Assembly: GCA_964450495.1 (NCBI GenBank)
Contig: CAYVFU010000002.1
Span: 1 to 64,000, forward strand
Source of the DNA: CALFUK01 sp964450495
Lineage (GTDB): Bacteria; Bacteroidota; Bacteroidia; Chitinophagales; Saprospiraceae
Length of the DNA: 64,000 nucleotides
Reading direction: 5' to 3'
This document shows positions 11,601 through 19,830 of the stretch, piece after piece. Both the position numbers and the translations under genes were made by a program. Below the pieces are notes generated by a model that was given only the letters and a program-made list of their open reading frames with translations, ran no database searches and was not told the origin of the DNA. The first letter of the stretch is position 1; each line of letters begins with the position of its first letter.

Positions 11601-14600
11601 GAATAAACATACCGTTTAAAAAAGCTGAACCAGGTGGATTTGATGAGTTGGATTCCCAAATTCCACCTTCATCGCCACCTGTATCTAGCATAAAATCGGG
11701 TTGACTCTCATAGTCACCACATAAGGTAAAGGTCGTGTTTTCTCCAGCTGAGTTTTGTTCTGCGACAGTAATCAATAATGATGATTCTACGTTCTCAGAA
11801 CAATCTCCCAATACCTCAATTAAATAAGTGAATTTGTAACTACCATCTTCTAATGCAGACAGATTAACCATTGCTGGATTACTCAAATCTAAACCAGAAT
11901 TATCTACATCTATCCAGTTGCCCCCTGTATGTTTAATCTGTAGAAGATTGATAAAATTTATAATTTCTTCATCGCCTTCACAGGTCGAAAATTGCTTGTT
12001 ATATCCTTGAATTGGTTCTTGAGACACACAAGACAATACAAAGGTTGCAGCCGATAATTCATGTTCGCTAGAACCATAAAACTGGTAGGTGAATGAATAA
12101 TTACCTTCCACTAAATTTGATAGATTAACGGCAGATGGATCAGATAAATCCAGTCCTGAATTATCATTATCAATCCATTGACCTCCTTCGTCAAATCCTT
12201 CAAGTTGATCCCAAAAATTTATTAAAGTTGAAGCCGCGTAATCTTTACATAAAGTTGTATTCGTTGCTATTCCTGCATTTAATCCATCAACTATTTCAAT
12301 AGTTATTTGCTCCGGATCAATATCACAATTACCTTCAAAAGAATACTCAATTATGACACTTTCTAGTGCCACTAGATTGCTTGGATTCAAAAGCCCAGTT
12401 TGCAGATCGAAGGCTTCAGAGTTACCTTGTATTAGTGTAAATATCCCACCAGTTGATGCTCCATTATTTTCGATAGCTGAAAAGATACTTATGTCATTTG
12501 TTGATCCTTCATGAACACGGATTAATAGTGGGTTTTGGAGTTGCTGGACATCATCTGAAATGGTTAATGTAAGTATAGATTGTTGTTGTGTGCATACACC
12601 ATGTTCTTCCTGTGTATAACTGATAAAATAGGTACCTGAATTAGCTGTTGAATAGTCTAATATTGCTGTCTGCTGATCCAATTCTAAGAGATTGGAATTT
12701 GCACCAGTAATTACCCATGAACCGCCAGTTTCAATACCAGGGATAAGGTCTAAAAGGTTTAACGTGCCATTTCCTGCGCATATTTGTAATGACATGTCTT
12801 GGCCCGCAGAATTAAGCTCCCACAAAGTTAACGCTACATTTGTAGAAACTGGCGTGCAATTCTGAGCAGCGCCAATTCTGTATGAATAGTTTAGATTTTC
12901 AAAATCGTCTATTTGAAGCTGTGCTACATCAATGATATTCGAGATTTGGTTATTGTTTTCATCAAACCATTCACCTCCTTTGACTGTCTGGCCTAATAAA
13001 TCAAAGAGATCCAAATTGGTAGACATTGACTCGCAAAGTTCAGCAGCAACATCTGCGCCTATTGATGGTGGATCACCACTGATTTCAAGAGTAATAATTG
13101 CCTCGGTTTCATGACATCCAAATGAACTTCCAAATCGATATACAAAGCTATATGTCCCAATAGCTAATGTAGAAGCATCAACTTGGGTTGGATCTAAAAG
13201 ATCTAGTCCAGTTTGACTAATGTCTATCCATTTCCCCCCTTCAGATGTTATAAAGTTACCTTGTCCAGTCAAGTCAACAATGCCTTGGCAGCTTAAAACA
13301 AAACCACCTGGTCCGGGATCTGGTTGTGCTCCGTCTACTATTAAAGTTGCAATAGATACATCAGCTAATAAACATCCATCATATATATTTGATTGATACT
13401 CATATTGATAAATACCATCAACTAGATTTTCAATATCTAATTCTTCTGGATTTTCAATCACCATATTAGATTCAACATCTGTCCATTGTCCTCCTATTTC
13501 TTCATTGACTATTATATCAAATAGATTTACAGTAGAAACTCCACCACGACAGATATATGCCTCACCATCAACACCCACCGAAGGTTGGTCGATTACATTT
13601 ATCGTCACTGTGGTTTCTTGTACTCCACATCCTTCGATATCAGAAAACGCATATTTAAATGCATAAATACCAGGTGCAACATCGCTTGGAACAAATGTGG
13701 AAGGTTCTGTGAAACCAAAATCTTGATCTGCAATCCAAGTCCCTCCAGAATCAGGATTACCTGTAAGTAAGTCAAAAAGATCTATGTCAGCCGCAGATGT
13801 ACACACGGTGATGTCATTGGCTATTCCGGTATTTTTTCTTTCATTAATGGTTATATACACAATGGATTCTCCACTACAATTTGGAAACGTATAAGAGAAA
13901 CCATACACATTATTTGGCGGATTAAATGAAGCTCCTACTGGTGAAAAAGTACCATCAGGTTCAAATTGGCCGCCTTCTGGATTTGTTGCTAATTCTGTCC
14001 ATATACCTCCAAAGTCTTCTTCTGCTAATAATGAAAACAAGTCTATATTTTCTTCGGTATCAGAACATATCTTAATATTACTTGACTCTCCTGTATTTGG
14101 TCTGTAACTGATTACATTAATAGTAACGGTAGCTTCTTGAACAGGGCAATTATCAGTATCAAGTGCATATATAAATTCGTATTTGCCTCTCCCTCCTACA
14201 GGGTTAAAGGTTCCACTGATTTCATCAAAAATGCCTCCTACTGGGTTGGCCGCATCATACCACTTTCCACCTCTATCTGCTCCGACTAAAAGTGTTTCTA
14301 GCTCTATAATATTTGACTCATTGCAAGATTGAATACTAAGGCCTTCTCCAGCTACAGGAGTCGGCATAACATTTACGATCGCGTATGTTGTTCCATCCTT
14401 AATGCACTGATCTGATGCTTTAAAATTGTAGCCGAATGTATACGGACCCGGCTGCATTCCTACAGGGTCAAAATTTGAATTGTTTGCGCGAAATCCTGAA
14501 GGTGACTCTCCTTGACCAGCCCAAAACCATTCTCCGCTTGAAGGCTCATTAATCAATAGTGAATTCAAATCTACAGCGGAGACATCTTCATTACAGACTG

Positions 14601-14754
14601 CAATATTATTAGCTATTGGACATTGGGAAAATGCATTATATGTTTGGGAGAATACGATTAAGAATAGCATTATAGCCAGACGACAGAGAACCTGTGCGAT
14701 ACCCAAGGAAAAGTATCCGATATTTAATTTATTTAGAATAACATCTCTGTTCAT
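5617..14754 (-). CDS. Giant secreted repeat protein with dockerin-like segment and type A T9SS sorting domain
   Basis: About 3045 residues from the ATG at 14754. This start puts a signal sequence (hydrophobic CRLAIMLFLIVF, ending NAFSQ) near the N-terminus; the frame stays open to 14826 but that extension is unlikely. Residues about 25-1360 are some fifteen copies of an ~89-residue module: Cys near the start, a DLFDLL-type strand, GGxWxD, and GxYxFxYxF. The middle (about 1366-2600) has HYR/Ig-like, Cys-rich segments. The end has a carboxypeptidase-regulatory-like fold (EGAVMTSSNKLVEDVDIELY), a dockerin-like pair (VSTLDLVLIQNHIVG; DISNNGSLSASDIVILRK), a cohesin-like domain and a type A sorting domain. 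Probably a surface or sheath protein; the function is not established. Confidence 0.85.
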   Translation of the reverse strand: MNRDVILNKLNIGYFSLGIAQVLCRLAIMLFLIVFSQTYNAFSQCPIANNIAVCNEDVSAVDLNSLLINEPSSGEWFWAGQGESPSGFRANNSNFDPVGMQPGPYTFGYNFKASDQCIKDGTTYAIVNVMPTPVAGEGLSIQSCNESNIIELETLLVGADRGGKWYDAANPVGGIFDEISGTFNPVGGRGKYEFIYALDTDNCPVQEATVTINVISYRPNTGESSNIKICSDTEENIDLFSLLAEEDFGGIWTELATNPEGGQFEPDGTFSPVGASFNPPNNVYGFSYTFPNCSGESIVYITINERKNTGIANDITVCTSAADIDLFDLLTGNPDSGGTWIADQDFGFTEPSTFVPSDVAPGIYAFKYAFSDIEGCGVQETTVTINVIDQPSVGVDGEAYICRGGVSTVNLFDIIVNEEIGGQWTDVESNMVIENPEELDIENLVDGIYQYEYQSNIYDGCLLADVSIATLIVDGAQPDPGPGGFVLSCQGIVDLTGQGNFITSEGGKWIDISQTGLDLLDPTQVDASTLAIGTYSFVYRFGSSFGCHETEAIITLEISGDPPSIGADVAAELCESMSTNLDLFDLLGQTVKGGEWFDENNNQISNIIDVAQLQIDDFENLNYSYRIGAAQNCTPVSTNVALTLWELNSAGQDMSLQICAGNGTLNLLDLIPGIETGGSWVITGANSNLLELDQQTAILDYSTANSGTYFISYTQEEHGVCTQQQSILTLTISDDVQQLQNPLLIRVHEGSTNDISIFSAIENNGASTGGIFTLIQGNSEAFDLQTGLLNPSNLVALESVIIEYSFEGNCDIDPEQITIEIVDGLNAGIATNTTLCKDYAASTLINFWDQLEGFDEGGQWIDNDNSGLDLSDPSAVNLSNLVEGNYSFTYQFYGSSEHELSAATFVLSCVSQEPIQGYNKQFSTCEGDEEIINFINLLQIKHTGGNWIDVDNSGLDLSNPAMVNLSALEDGSYKFTYLIEVLGDCSENVESSLLITVAEQNSAGENTTFTLCGDYESQPDFMLDTGGDEGGIWESNSSNPPGSAFLNGMFIPSNAFPGTYQFSYRFDNGSDCTSSEAFVTVYVIDGVPQATGLNEPIMVCEGETNTENLTDLLTPNSQLGGVFQPSNGTVLPDEIDFNPQTGIIETTNLIQGIYVFEYTFENTLCAENTTVLDLELVIKGSSVGENGAFTICDHGNAIVDLSSILGIEEVPIGGIWTDLSGTYVDLSNPSNVDLSFLPIGKYEFQLSVNNDQVPCSPEEAIATVYISAQPSAGNGSKHEICAFDEGELNIDLNSLLNGPDEGGKWSGPQPEDGGVFNPSAGTVQFTSASTIRTYVYTYSFDFDESSPCDNDAAEIIIKVTDDCAQTTPCLAAQRFDAGSSWTEDGSIDDSSISGGVVKCGTDGSFMTLEAPTYIYDPTNFEIEFNNKYYNPHTGYMMSPSVPQVGEDIIWINFDVRPLVSSFQLFLDDDEDLAWALYLSNNHSEGTSIQSTATGNSIPLSGNCSSLTFIRSGISSEFWQSIIVDDADFSVPKNYYLAIWDGSSNVNIGDGPNGLVVNAFGARMGCENTDECIAPILLSTPEITDLRNETYSVTIEVGGLNGMLEAIDLTGNALSVSSPVCVSNALDLNGVTSAEFELIYPHNINYEIEVGVINSSSCRNPKNSNECSSVILAPPTKKLSVNCPSTPDRIYGSFDEIPEPDYNAVQIINNCGNSNYDINHGDIIRQTGPQTYEIERVFTVFSGCTFPGNNDDQYASCSILYQVEFEYIPHIESCGLACTSNGVNIGIDDECSAYIRPEILLEGDVRDCLDNYYVVLSDPENNNELIPNPIGKQYIGKTIQAQVFELGSPSDNSCWGNITLEDKKPPLIYCPEIDTISCHLPDPIKDISAWVEDACSSFTIQKRNIDIEDYACESGEFRAKKTVTYVAIDNYNNESRPCEHTLVYKAFDLSDVQFPTDMSIACADASLYDMNNDEKPDPELTGFPLYQNHPINGSEGHCSLEIGFEDQIVPQCGSSYKILRKWTVLDWCLPKGEGYNNPLFGYQVIQVVDELGPTMICIEEVKSYDSDGVSCGLSRLKVEMPEIGSGCGSGNFTYDFAYRPVIDGEDPYDNVTKAEAVEENGEFWIYNMPGGRSWITCTAYDECGNEASCYYEVIIDDYNAPIPVCEENNSVTLSSDGKAKVFAASFDNGSFDACSDVELSVKRLSLSECTDSTEVDFAEYVEFCCLDVSSDHQVMLQVEDSSGNKNTCTVNVSIVENVAPRFRSHPPHQTVYCYENLEEKDMGKPTIAEDCAVYSIDYTDQYSSNQCKVGSMVRRWSLRNNQNVILDSYDQHIQILIETPFEMHPYLWPEDYISDSDCSLDAVDPEITGSPNIDSLSVGCSLLVANHSDEEFLSEENACSKILRKWTVIDWCQYDESKPESTTGIWSYTQKLEFHNTVPPQFENNCMIKQINGPTGDCSVSVEFTANVSDDCTPLNELMVDYIIEFENGDTTHGQGIRFASNSVPFGTHAIKWVVKDQCGNSATCRDTFIIEDNVPPIAVCRGELTTVISASSNDVEIWANDLDLSSVDNCLDNELTFLIKKANTQDTLSSMVSFDCEEIGLQEVEVWVFDNSDNADFCRSQIEIQANHRCDSDTNSQGFMDIEGAVMTSSNKLVEDVDIELYQVNTDAYYKEKTDLSGQFHFPSMVMGDNYQVSAHKEDDPLNGVSTLDLVLIQNHIVGNRPFTDPYKIIASDISNNGSLSASDIVILRKVLLGLDETFPNNTSWRFVNSSQEFFDPTSPWPFSEFIDILDLKQSNAVTDFIAVKIGDVNDSASPSSILNQVETRNSKETTIIQSQIEANNLLTVTLKPTEEISLRGIQFSADYDHSKYELVNIESELQNFSDEHYHAKDGKLNVSWNHSNSQKLTESGFLVVRFKQLDHEKTSDKPVMSLINNRLRGELYTDQYQRVGLKIELESILQAGFDFQIGQNPFINQTNIIIDTELFEHESVLQIFDESGNLVFRQTLIKGDKHSIAIQANQLSGSGIYFCQLAYGKQKITKKIVCIQ

Positions 14755-14861
14755 AACACATCGTATTATTGATGTAACCTGTTCGTGCATACATAATAAA
14801 GGGGAAAGATGAAGTGTGTACTTCAAAGCTTAATGGGGGGAAAGCCTTAAGTCTTAAATTC

Positions 14862-15542
14862 TCAGATTAGTTGATGGTCGATAGCAAATCTTATCAAGTT
14901 TACAGTGTTCTTGACGTTTAGTTTTCTCATGATGTTTTTGCGATGAACGCCTACTGTTTGATGACTGATGTATAATCTATCTGCTATTTCTTTATTGTTA
15001 AGCGCTTTGGTGATCAGCTGAAGGATCTCCTGCTCTCTTTTTGTTAATTTCTGTTGGATTAAAAATCTATCTTGAAAATGATTTGATTTTACACCATTCA
15101 CTTGCACTTCTCCATTTGTTTTCTGAGGTGGTGTGATATGAACACCTTCAGAAAGAAATGTATTACCAAGTTCTAGCTCTGTGAAACATTTCAAGATTTC
15201 AATCGAACTGTTTTTCTTAGAGTAGAAGCCGTCTGCTCCGCTCAGAAAAGACTTTTTAACTAATTTATGATCAGTGTATGACGACACTACACAAACTTTT
15301 GTTTCAGGATGAGTTGACTTCACTTCACTAATGATCTCCATACTGTCTGGACTTGTAAAATTAAGTTCCATGAACAATACATCAACATCTAGATCAGAAA
15401 CCATTTGCACAATGTCATTGGCATCTGTAATGCTTTCCAGAAGATTGATTTGAGGTCCTTGCATATTTCTAAGCAGTGAACTAAATCCTTCTGAAAAAAG
15501 CTTTTGGCTGTCTGCTATTAATATGTTGAGTTGCGTTTTCAT
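14862..15542 (-). CDS. NarL/FixJ-type response regulator with Glu at the phosphorylation site
   Basis: 226 residues: a receiver domain (1-120) and a LuxR-type helix-turn-helix (about 160-226; KLTKREQEILQLI, NKEIADRLYISHQTVGVHRKNI). The HTH is intact and should bind DNA. The receiver is degenerate: the second acidic-pocket Asp is Ser12 (ADSQ), and the phospho-acceptor Asp is Glu59 (LFMELNF). The later Ser and Lys positions are kept. A Glu here often mimics phosphorylation, so this may be a kinase-independent regulator; that is inference. It lies 107 nt upstream of the giant gene on the same strand and might control or be cotranscribed with it. No histidine kinase is adjacent. Confidence 0.88.
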   Translation of the reverse strand: MKTQLNILIADSQKLFSEGFSSLLRNMQGPQINLLESITDANDIVQMVSDLDVDVLFMELNFTSPDSMEIISEVKSTHPETKVCVVSSYTDHKLVKKSFLSGADGFYSKKNSSIEILKCFTELELGNTFLSEGVHITPPQKTNGEVQVNGVKSNHFQDRFLIQQKLTKREQEILQLITKALNNKEIADRLYISHQTVGVHRKNIMRKLNVKNTVNLIRFAIDHQLI

Positions 15543-15611
15543 CGCTAAAAGAATCGATTAGGTTATATAGAATGATTTTTACTAATATGTTTTGTATTGC
15601 AAATTAAATGC

Positions 15612-15619
15612 CAAAGTTA
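15612..15619 (-). promoter_or_regulatory. -7 element TAACTTTG upstream of the NarL-type regulator
   Basis: Exact TAnnTTTG match on the minus strand, 69 nt upstream of the ATG at 15542. It would start a transcript covering the regulator and possibly the giant gene. Confidence 0.45.
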
Positions 15620-15642
15620 GGATATGTAACATATTATAAATT

Positions 15643-16617
15643 TCACAAATATGATTTCACTTCGTTTATTGTGTTTTTTCCTTCTCTTGTCAAGGTATAC
15701 ATAAAACCAGGTTGTATTGAATAAGCGCCTATTTCACCTGCTTTATTTATGGCAATGTAACCAACTTGGAGTTCCTGATAATCTTGCTTTCTTACAATCC
15801 GCATGACACCTTCTTCACAGGCTTCTTGCGGTGTCATCCCTTGTCTCATCAATTCAACAATTAAAAAAGAACCAACTGATTTTAAGACTAGTTCTCCCAT
15901 TCCCGTTGCGGTTGCAGCACCAATTTCATTATCGACAAACAATCCAGCTCCCACTATGGGACTATCTCCAATTCTACCAGGCATTTTATAGCCTAATCCG
16001 CTCGTTGTACAAGCACCCGAAAGATTGGAATTCGCATCTATGCCAAGGATACCTATCGTGTCGTGTAATTCAATATTAATTTTTGGCTTGTACTCAGATG
16101 TAACAAGCCATTCTTCCCATTCTTGCTTGGATTTATCGGTGAGTAGATTTGTCTTGTTGAATCCCGAATCTAAGGCAAATTGCAGAGCTCCGTCTCCCGT
16201 CAACATAACATGAGGTGTATCTTCCATAACTTTTCTAGCTACTGAAACTGGGTGCATGATGTGTTGTAAAGCAGTCACTGCACCGTAGTTCCCTTTATGG
16301 TCCATAATGCAGGCATCTAAGGTTACATTTCCATCACGATCAGGTCTTCCTCCATACCCTACAGATTGGTCCTTTGGATCTGCTTCAGGCACTCTAGCTC
16401 CAGCCTCGACAGCATCGAGAATAGAATTAGTATTTTCCAAAGACTCCCAAGCTGCTTGATTGGCTTTTTCATTTTTCCATGTTGACAGAATTAATGGTAA
16501 TGTATGTTTACTTTGCACTGGATTATCGCAAGATGCAAGTTGGATGCCTGTTCCAATACCAATAGTTTTTTGTAAACTATGCTTGAGAAAATTACGACGG
16601 CTCTTGTAGTTTTTCAA
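15643..16617 (-). CDS. Exported N4-(beta-N-acetylglucosaminyl)-L-asparaginase (glycosylasparaginase)
   Basis: 324 residues of the Ntn-hydrolase asparaginase-2 family. These enzymes cleave the GlcNAc-Asn bond of glycoasparagine after autoproteolysis before a catalytic Thr. Here that site is HDT-IGILGID, with Thr187 as the new N-terminus of the beta chain. The substrate-side motifs GRIGDSPIVGAG and GAATATGMGE are present. The N-terminus has a twin-arginine-like SRRNFLK followed by a hydrophobic stretch and a lipobox-like LASCDN, so it is probably an exported lipoprotein. It is divergent from the acyltransferase, with 53 bp between them. Confidence 0.9.
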   Translation of the reverse strand: MKNYKSRRNFLKHSLQKTIGIGTGIQLASCDNPVQSKHTLPLILSTWKNEKANQAAWESLENTNSILDAVEAGARVPEADPKDQSVGYGGRPDRDGNVTLDACIMDHKGNYGAVTALQHIMHPVSVARKVMEDTPHVMLTGDGALQFALDSGFNKTNLLTDKSKQEWEEWLVTSEYKPKINIELHDTIGILGIDANSNLSGACTTSGLGYKMPGRIGDSPIVGAGLFVDNEIGAATATGMGELVLKSVGSFLIVELMRQGMTPQEACEEGVMRIVRKQDYQELQVGYIAINKAGEIGAYSIQPGFMYTLTREGKNTINEVKSYL

Positions 16618-16670
16618 AATATATATACCTTATTTACGGGTGAAAATAAATAAAGATTTTAAGTAATTTA

Positions 16671-17552
16671 ATGAATAACACAAAACATAAAGCAAATCGA
16701 TTAGGAATTGCTCTTCTGAGACCCCTTCTACGTGTTTTCAGTATAATCCCTATGGATATCGTTTATTTATTCTCGCCAGTTTTGAAGTTTCTTTTACAAT
16801 ATATTCCAAGCTATAGAAGAAGTGTTATTTATGAAAATCTTAGAAACAGTTTGGTATATGAAGACGATACTACCATTAGAACCATCCAATCTTCATACTA
16901 TTCACATCTATCAGAGATTATACTCGAGAATTTAAAGTTATTTTCAGGTAGTAAGCAATCCTCCATGAAGTTTGATATGGTTAATCCTGAAATACTTACT
17001 AATGCCTTTACTAATAATCAAGATATCATAGTCGTATCAGGGCACTTAGGAAACTGGGAATTGGGGTTTTCAGAAGCTGCACAATACTTCCAACATACAT
17101 TATGTGGTATTTATAAGGAACAATCCAATCAAGAGTTTGACCAATACCTTCATGACTTACGTGCCCACAGAGGCTTAGAATTGATTAAAGAAAGTAGATT
17201 TATCAAAACCATTCTGTCTGAACATTCAACACCTAGGATATTCATCCTTATTCCGGACCAGAACCCTCGTAACAATAAAAGCATACGCTATTTTAATTTT
17301 CTAAATCAACGGACGCCCTTTAGCACTAGTCTGGAAAAAATCGCTCACAAATATAATTTACCTGTACTGTATGCGGATATCATTAAATTAAAAAGAGGGA
17401 AATATCAAGCACAATTAAGCTGGATATTTAATGGGAATGAAAAAGGAAAAAAAGTGAATATAACAGAGCAATACGCTAAACTTCTTGAAAGAAATATACT
17501 GTCTAACCCTTCCATTTGGTTATGGTCACACAGAAGGTGGAAACAAGGATAG
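16671..17552 (+). CDS. LpxL/HtrB-family lysophospholipid acyltransferase
   Basis: 293 residues. The LpxL/HtrB signature SGHLGNWE (about 123-130) supplies the catalytic His-x4-Glu pair, and a second conserved stretch, LIPDQNPR, is the acceptor-binding block. The N-terminal 25-50 region is hydrophobic, as expected of an inner-membrane enzyme. Known role: addition of secondary acyl chains to lipid A precursors; in Bacteroidota some members may acylate other lipids. It ends 8 bp before the convergent peroxidase stop. Confidence 0.9.
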   Translation: MNNTKHKANRLGIALLRPLLRVFSIIPMDIVYLFSPVLKFLLQYIPSYRRSVIYENLRNSLVYEDDTTIRTIQSSYYSHLSEIILENLKLFSGSKQSSMKFDMVNPEILTNAFTNNQDIIVVSGHLGNWELGFSEAAQYFQHTLCGIYKEQSNQEFDQYLHDLRAHRGLELIKESRFIKTILSEHSTPRIFILIPDQNPRNNKSIRYFNFLNQRTPFSTSLEKIAHKYNLPVLYADIIKLKRGKYQAQLSWIFNGNEKGKKVNITEQYAKLLERNILSNPSIWLWSHRRWKQG

Positions 17553-17560
17553 AGGCGTTA

Positions 17561-19465
17561 TTATTCTTTGACAAGTTTTAATACTTTGAAATTGATGCCT
17601 TGTTCAATCACAATATTATATAAACCTTTACTTAAGCTATTGAGGACATCATAGCTGAAAAAATTATTCCCTTCTTCTAATGTTTTCTGATCTAAAAAGA
17701 CTGTTCTTCCAGAATTATCAATAATTCTAAGATTTAAATTAGATACGGCTTCGGCGTATACTTTCAAATTAAAAACATCTGCCGTAGGGTTAGGATAGAT
17801 CTCTGCTGCAAGCTGTACTTCCTCAATTTCAGGTCCAGTAGGAATCTGATCGTAGGGCATAGCAGTAAAAACATTCTCTTGCATGATGTCTATTTCCGTA
17901 TTACGCATGATGATGTCTCTAAAGCTAGTATTTGAAATGAGTTGCTTTTCTTCCTCTGAAAGAGCAGGATCATTTTCAAAGTAGAATCTGTCACCATCTC
18001 TCAACAATTGGAATTGTCTCATCATGATGATCATGATTGTTTGACCAAACAATGCATCTGGCATAGGATTTTCAGCTAACATACCGACCCATGAATCAAT
18101 GTTGTCGACAGAATCATAAGCACTCGATAATAATGCTGCTTCATCCTCGTCACCAGTGATATCTACAAAATCATTTACCAAGGGCAAGCCAAAATTTGCT
18201 CTAACAGTATTGAAATCTGGAATACCTCTTTCTCTACCTCTATTGATATTGATTGCTGCAAGATCGAGTCCTCCACCTGTACCAGGAGGGCCAAATAAGA
18301 AATTTCTGACGTCATCAATGACACGACAATCCATCGCCTGCTGAACTTGAGTAGCCATACCTTGAAAGTAAGGGTCTATTCCGTCAGCAATTAAAATGGC
18401 AGCTGGATTAAAGAAAGCATCTCTTAAAGAAATATTACCTCTTGGTAAAGTTTCGCCTTCAATATTAATCCTGATGATATTGCTGTTGATCAATGTGTGT
18501 CCTAATCTAAATGCAGAAGCAGAAAACACATTGAATATCCCTGGTTCTAATTGACTTTGGTAGCCACTATATTCAGGCAGTTTAACGCCCATGCTAGGTA
18601 ACCACTCATTATACACGATGTTTTGGAAGTAAGCAGAAACGTGCCTTCTTGCTTTCTGATACAATTGCTCATCTGTAAGAGATGGATTTTCTGCTTTGAA
18701 TTCATCGCATAATCTATTGTGTTCTTTGACAAACAGCGTATGCATAGATACTAAAAGTGGATTTTCGTTAGCTCTCACGTCACCCGCTACAAATAGTTTT
18801 GTACCAGAACGTGTGTCATCTGCCATAAAAGGGGCTTCCTCGTCGACAACACCATTGAACTCAGTATCAAGTGTATTCCAAGGGAGCAAATCTCCTTTAG
18901 AGACTTTCATTTTCCCATCAACCTTAGATCTAAGCCAATCTGCTCTTTCTTCATCTGATCCGTATACTGCAGATGCATCGATAAAGCCAGTAATTAAATT
19001 TGTGTGCTCACGAGGATTATCTAATGAAGTGCCCGTTCCGTGTGCAGCTTCATTCCTAAGCATGCTGATTTTACTTCCTTCAGCAAAAAATTTATCTCCA
19101 GCAAGTACATCAATTGAAGCGTCTTCTGCTATATCTCCTTCAATAAGTGTGATATCATGGTCCACAAATTGCCCAAAGACCCACACAAAATCGCTTAAAC
19201 TACTTCTATCAAAAATCAAATCATCTTGAGCAAATATCAAATTACTGATTTGACGAGGATTCATTCTATCCTGACCACCCATTTCATTAAATCCATCGGA
19301 ATAGCCATAATCTGTTACTCTTAGCAAGTTAGTACCAGTAGATGCACTAGACGAAATTTCATTATTATTTGAACCATCTATGCTTTGGTATACTTGTGTA
19401 AAACCTATTTGCGAACAAATAAGGAAGAAAAGAAAAAAGAAACAGTAAAATCGGATCACACTCAT
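17561..19465 (-). CDS. Animal-type haem peroxidase exported by T9SS
   Basis: 634 residues: a signal peptide (1-24, ending IGFTQ), a haem peroxidase domain of the animal/peroxinectin type (about 50-530) and a type A T9SS sorting domain (about 550-634; IYPNPTADVFNLKV, then SKGLYNIVI and KVLKLVKE). The distal His103 sits in FVDHDITL; its Asp neighbours match the family's covalent haem-linking and calcium positions. The proximal His323 is in RLGHTLIN. Expected to oxidise halides or phenolics at the cell surface. Acidic calcium-site-like residues are also visible. The substrate cannot be told from sequence. Confidence 0.92.
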   Translation of the reverse strand: MSVIRFYCFFFLFFLICSQIGFTQVYQSIDGSNNNEISSSASTGTNLLRVTDYGYSDGFNEMGGQDRMNPRQISNLIFAQDDLIFDRSSLSDFVWVFGQFVDHDITLIEGDIAEDASIDVLAGDKFFAEGSKISMLRNEAAHGTGTSLDNPREHTNLITGFIDASAVYGSDEERADWLRSKVDGKMKVSKGDLLPWNTLDTEFNGVVDEEAPFMADDTRSGTKLFVAGDVRANENPLLVSMHTLFVKEHNRLCDEFKAENPSLTDEQLYQKARRHVSAYFQNIVYNEWLPSMGVKLPEYSGYQSQLEPGIFNVFSASAFRLGHTLINSNIIRINIEGETLPRGNISLRDAFFNPAAILIADGIDPYFQGMATQVQQAMDCRVIDDVRNFLFGPPGTGGGLDLAAININRGRERGIPDFNTVRANFGLPLVNDFVDITGDEDEAALLSSAYDSVDNIDSWVGMLAENPMPDALFGQTIMIIMMRQFQLLRDGDRFYFENDPALSEEEKQLISNTSFRDIIMRNTEIDIMQENVFTAMPYDQIPTGPEIEEVQLAAEIYPNPTADVFNLKVYAEAVSNLNLRIIDNSGRTVFLDQKTLEEGNNFFSYDVLNSLSKGLYNIVIEQGINFKVLKLVKE

Positions 19466-19830
19466 CTTTATCTGGTATTCTATAAATTATCGCATATGAC
19501 TGATAAATTATTGAAAGTATAGAGACGTAAATATAGGCAAAATGGTCTACTACATTAGGCTAGAAGTAATAAATTTTGAGTAATTAACTTGAGTATATTA
19601 TTGAAAAATTAAAAAATCAAAGAGAATCAGAATAGATTATAAGATATAACATACTTTCGTAAATTGTAAATTATTATGATTCAATTTATTAAACATAAAT
19701 TTGCAGTTATATAATGTTAATATTCTTAATTGAATATAATATCAAATTGAAGCAATAATCGGAGGGTGTTTAACATTAATCAATAAGTAAGCTCATATTT
19801 TTCAACTGATATTGCCTAAACCATACTGAT
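19466..19830. other. Divergent intergenic region between peroxidase and PASTA genes
   Basis: 365 bp, strongly AT-rich, with no gene seen. A possible minus-strand promoter for the peroxidase is at 19512-19542: TTTTG, an ~18-bp spacer and TACTTTCA, one base off TAnnTTTG. No clear plus-strand promoter is seen for the PASTA gene. Confidence 0.4.

Noticed and set aside
14755..14826. A 24-residue N-terminal extension of the giant protein
   Set aside because: It would push the signal sequence about 50 residues inward. The ATG at 14754 gives a more normal signal region.
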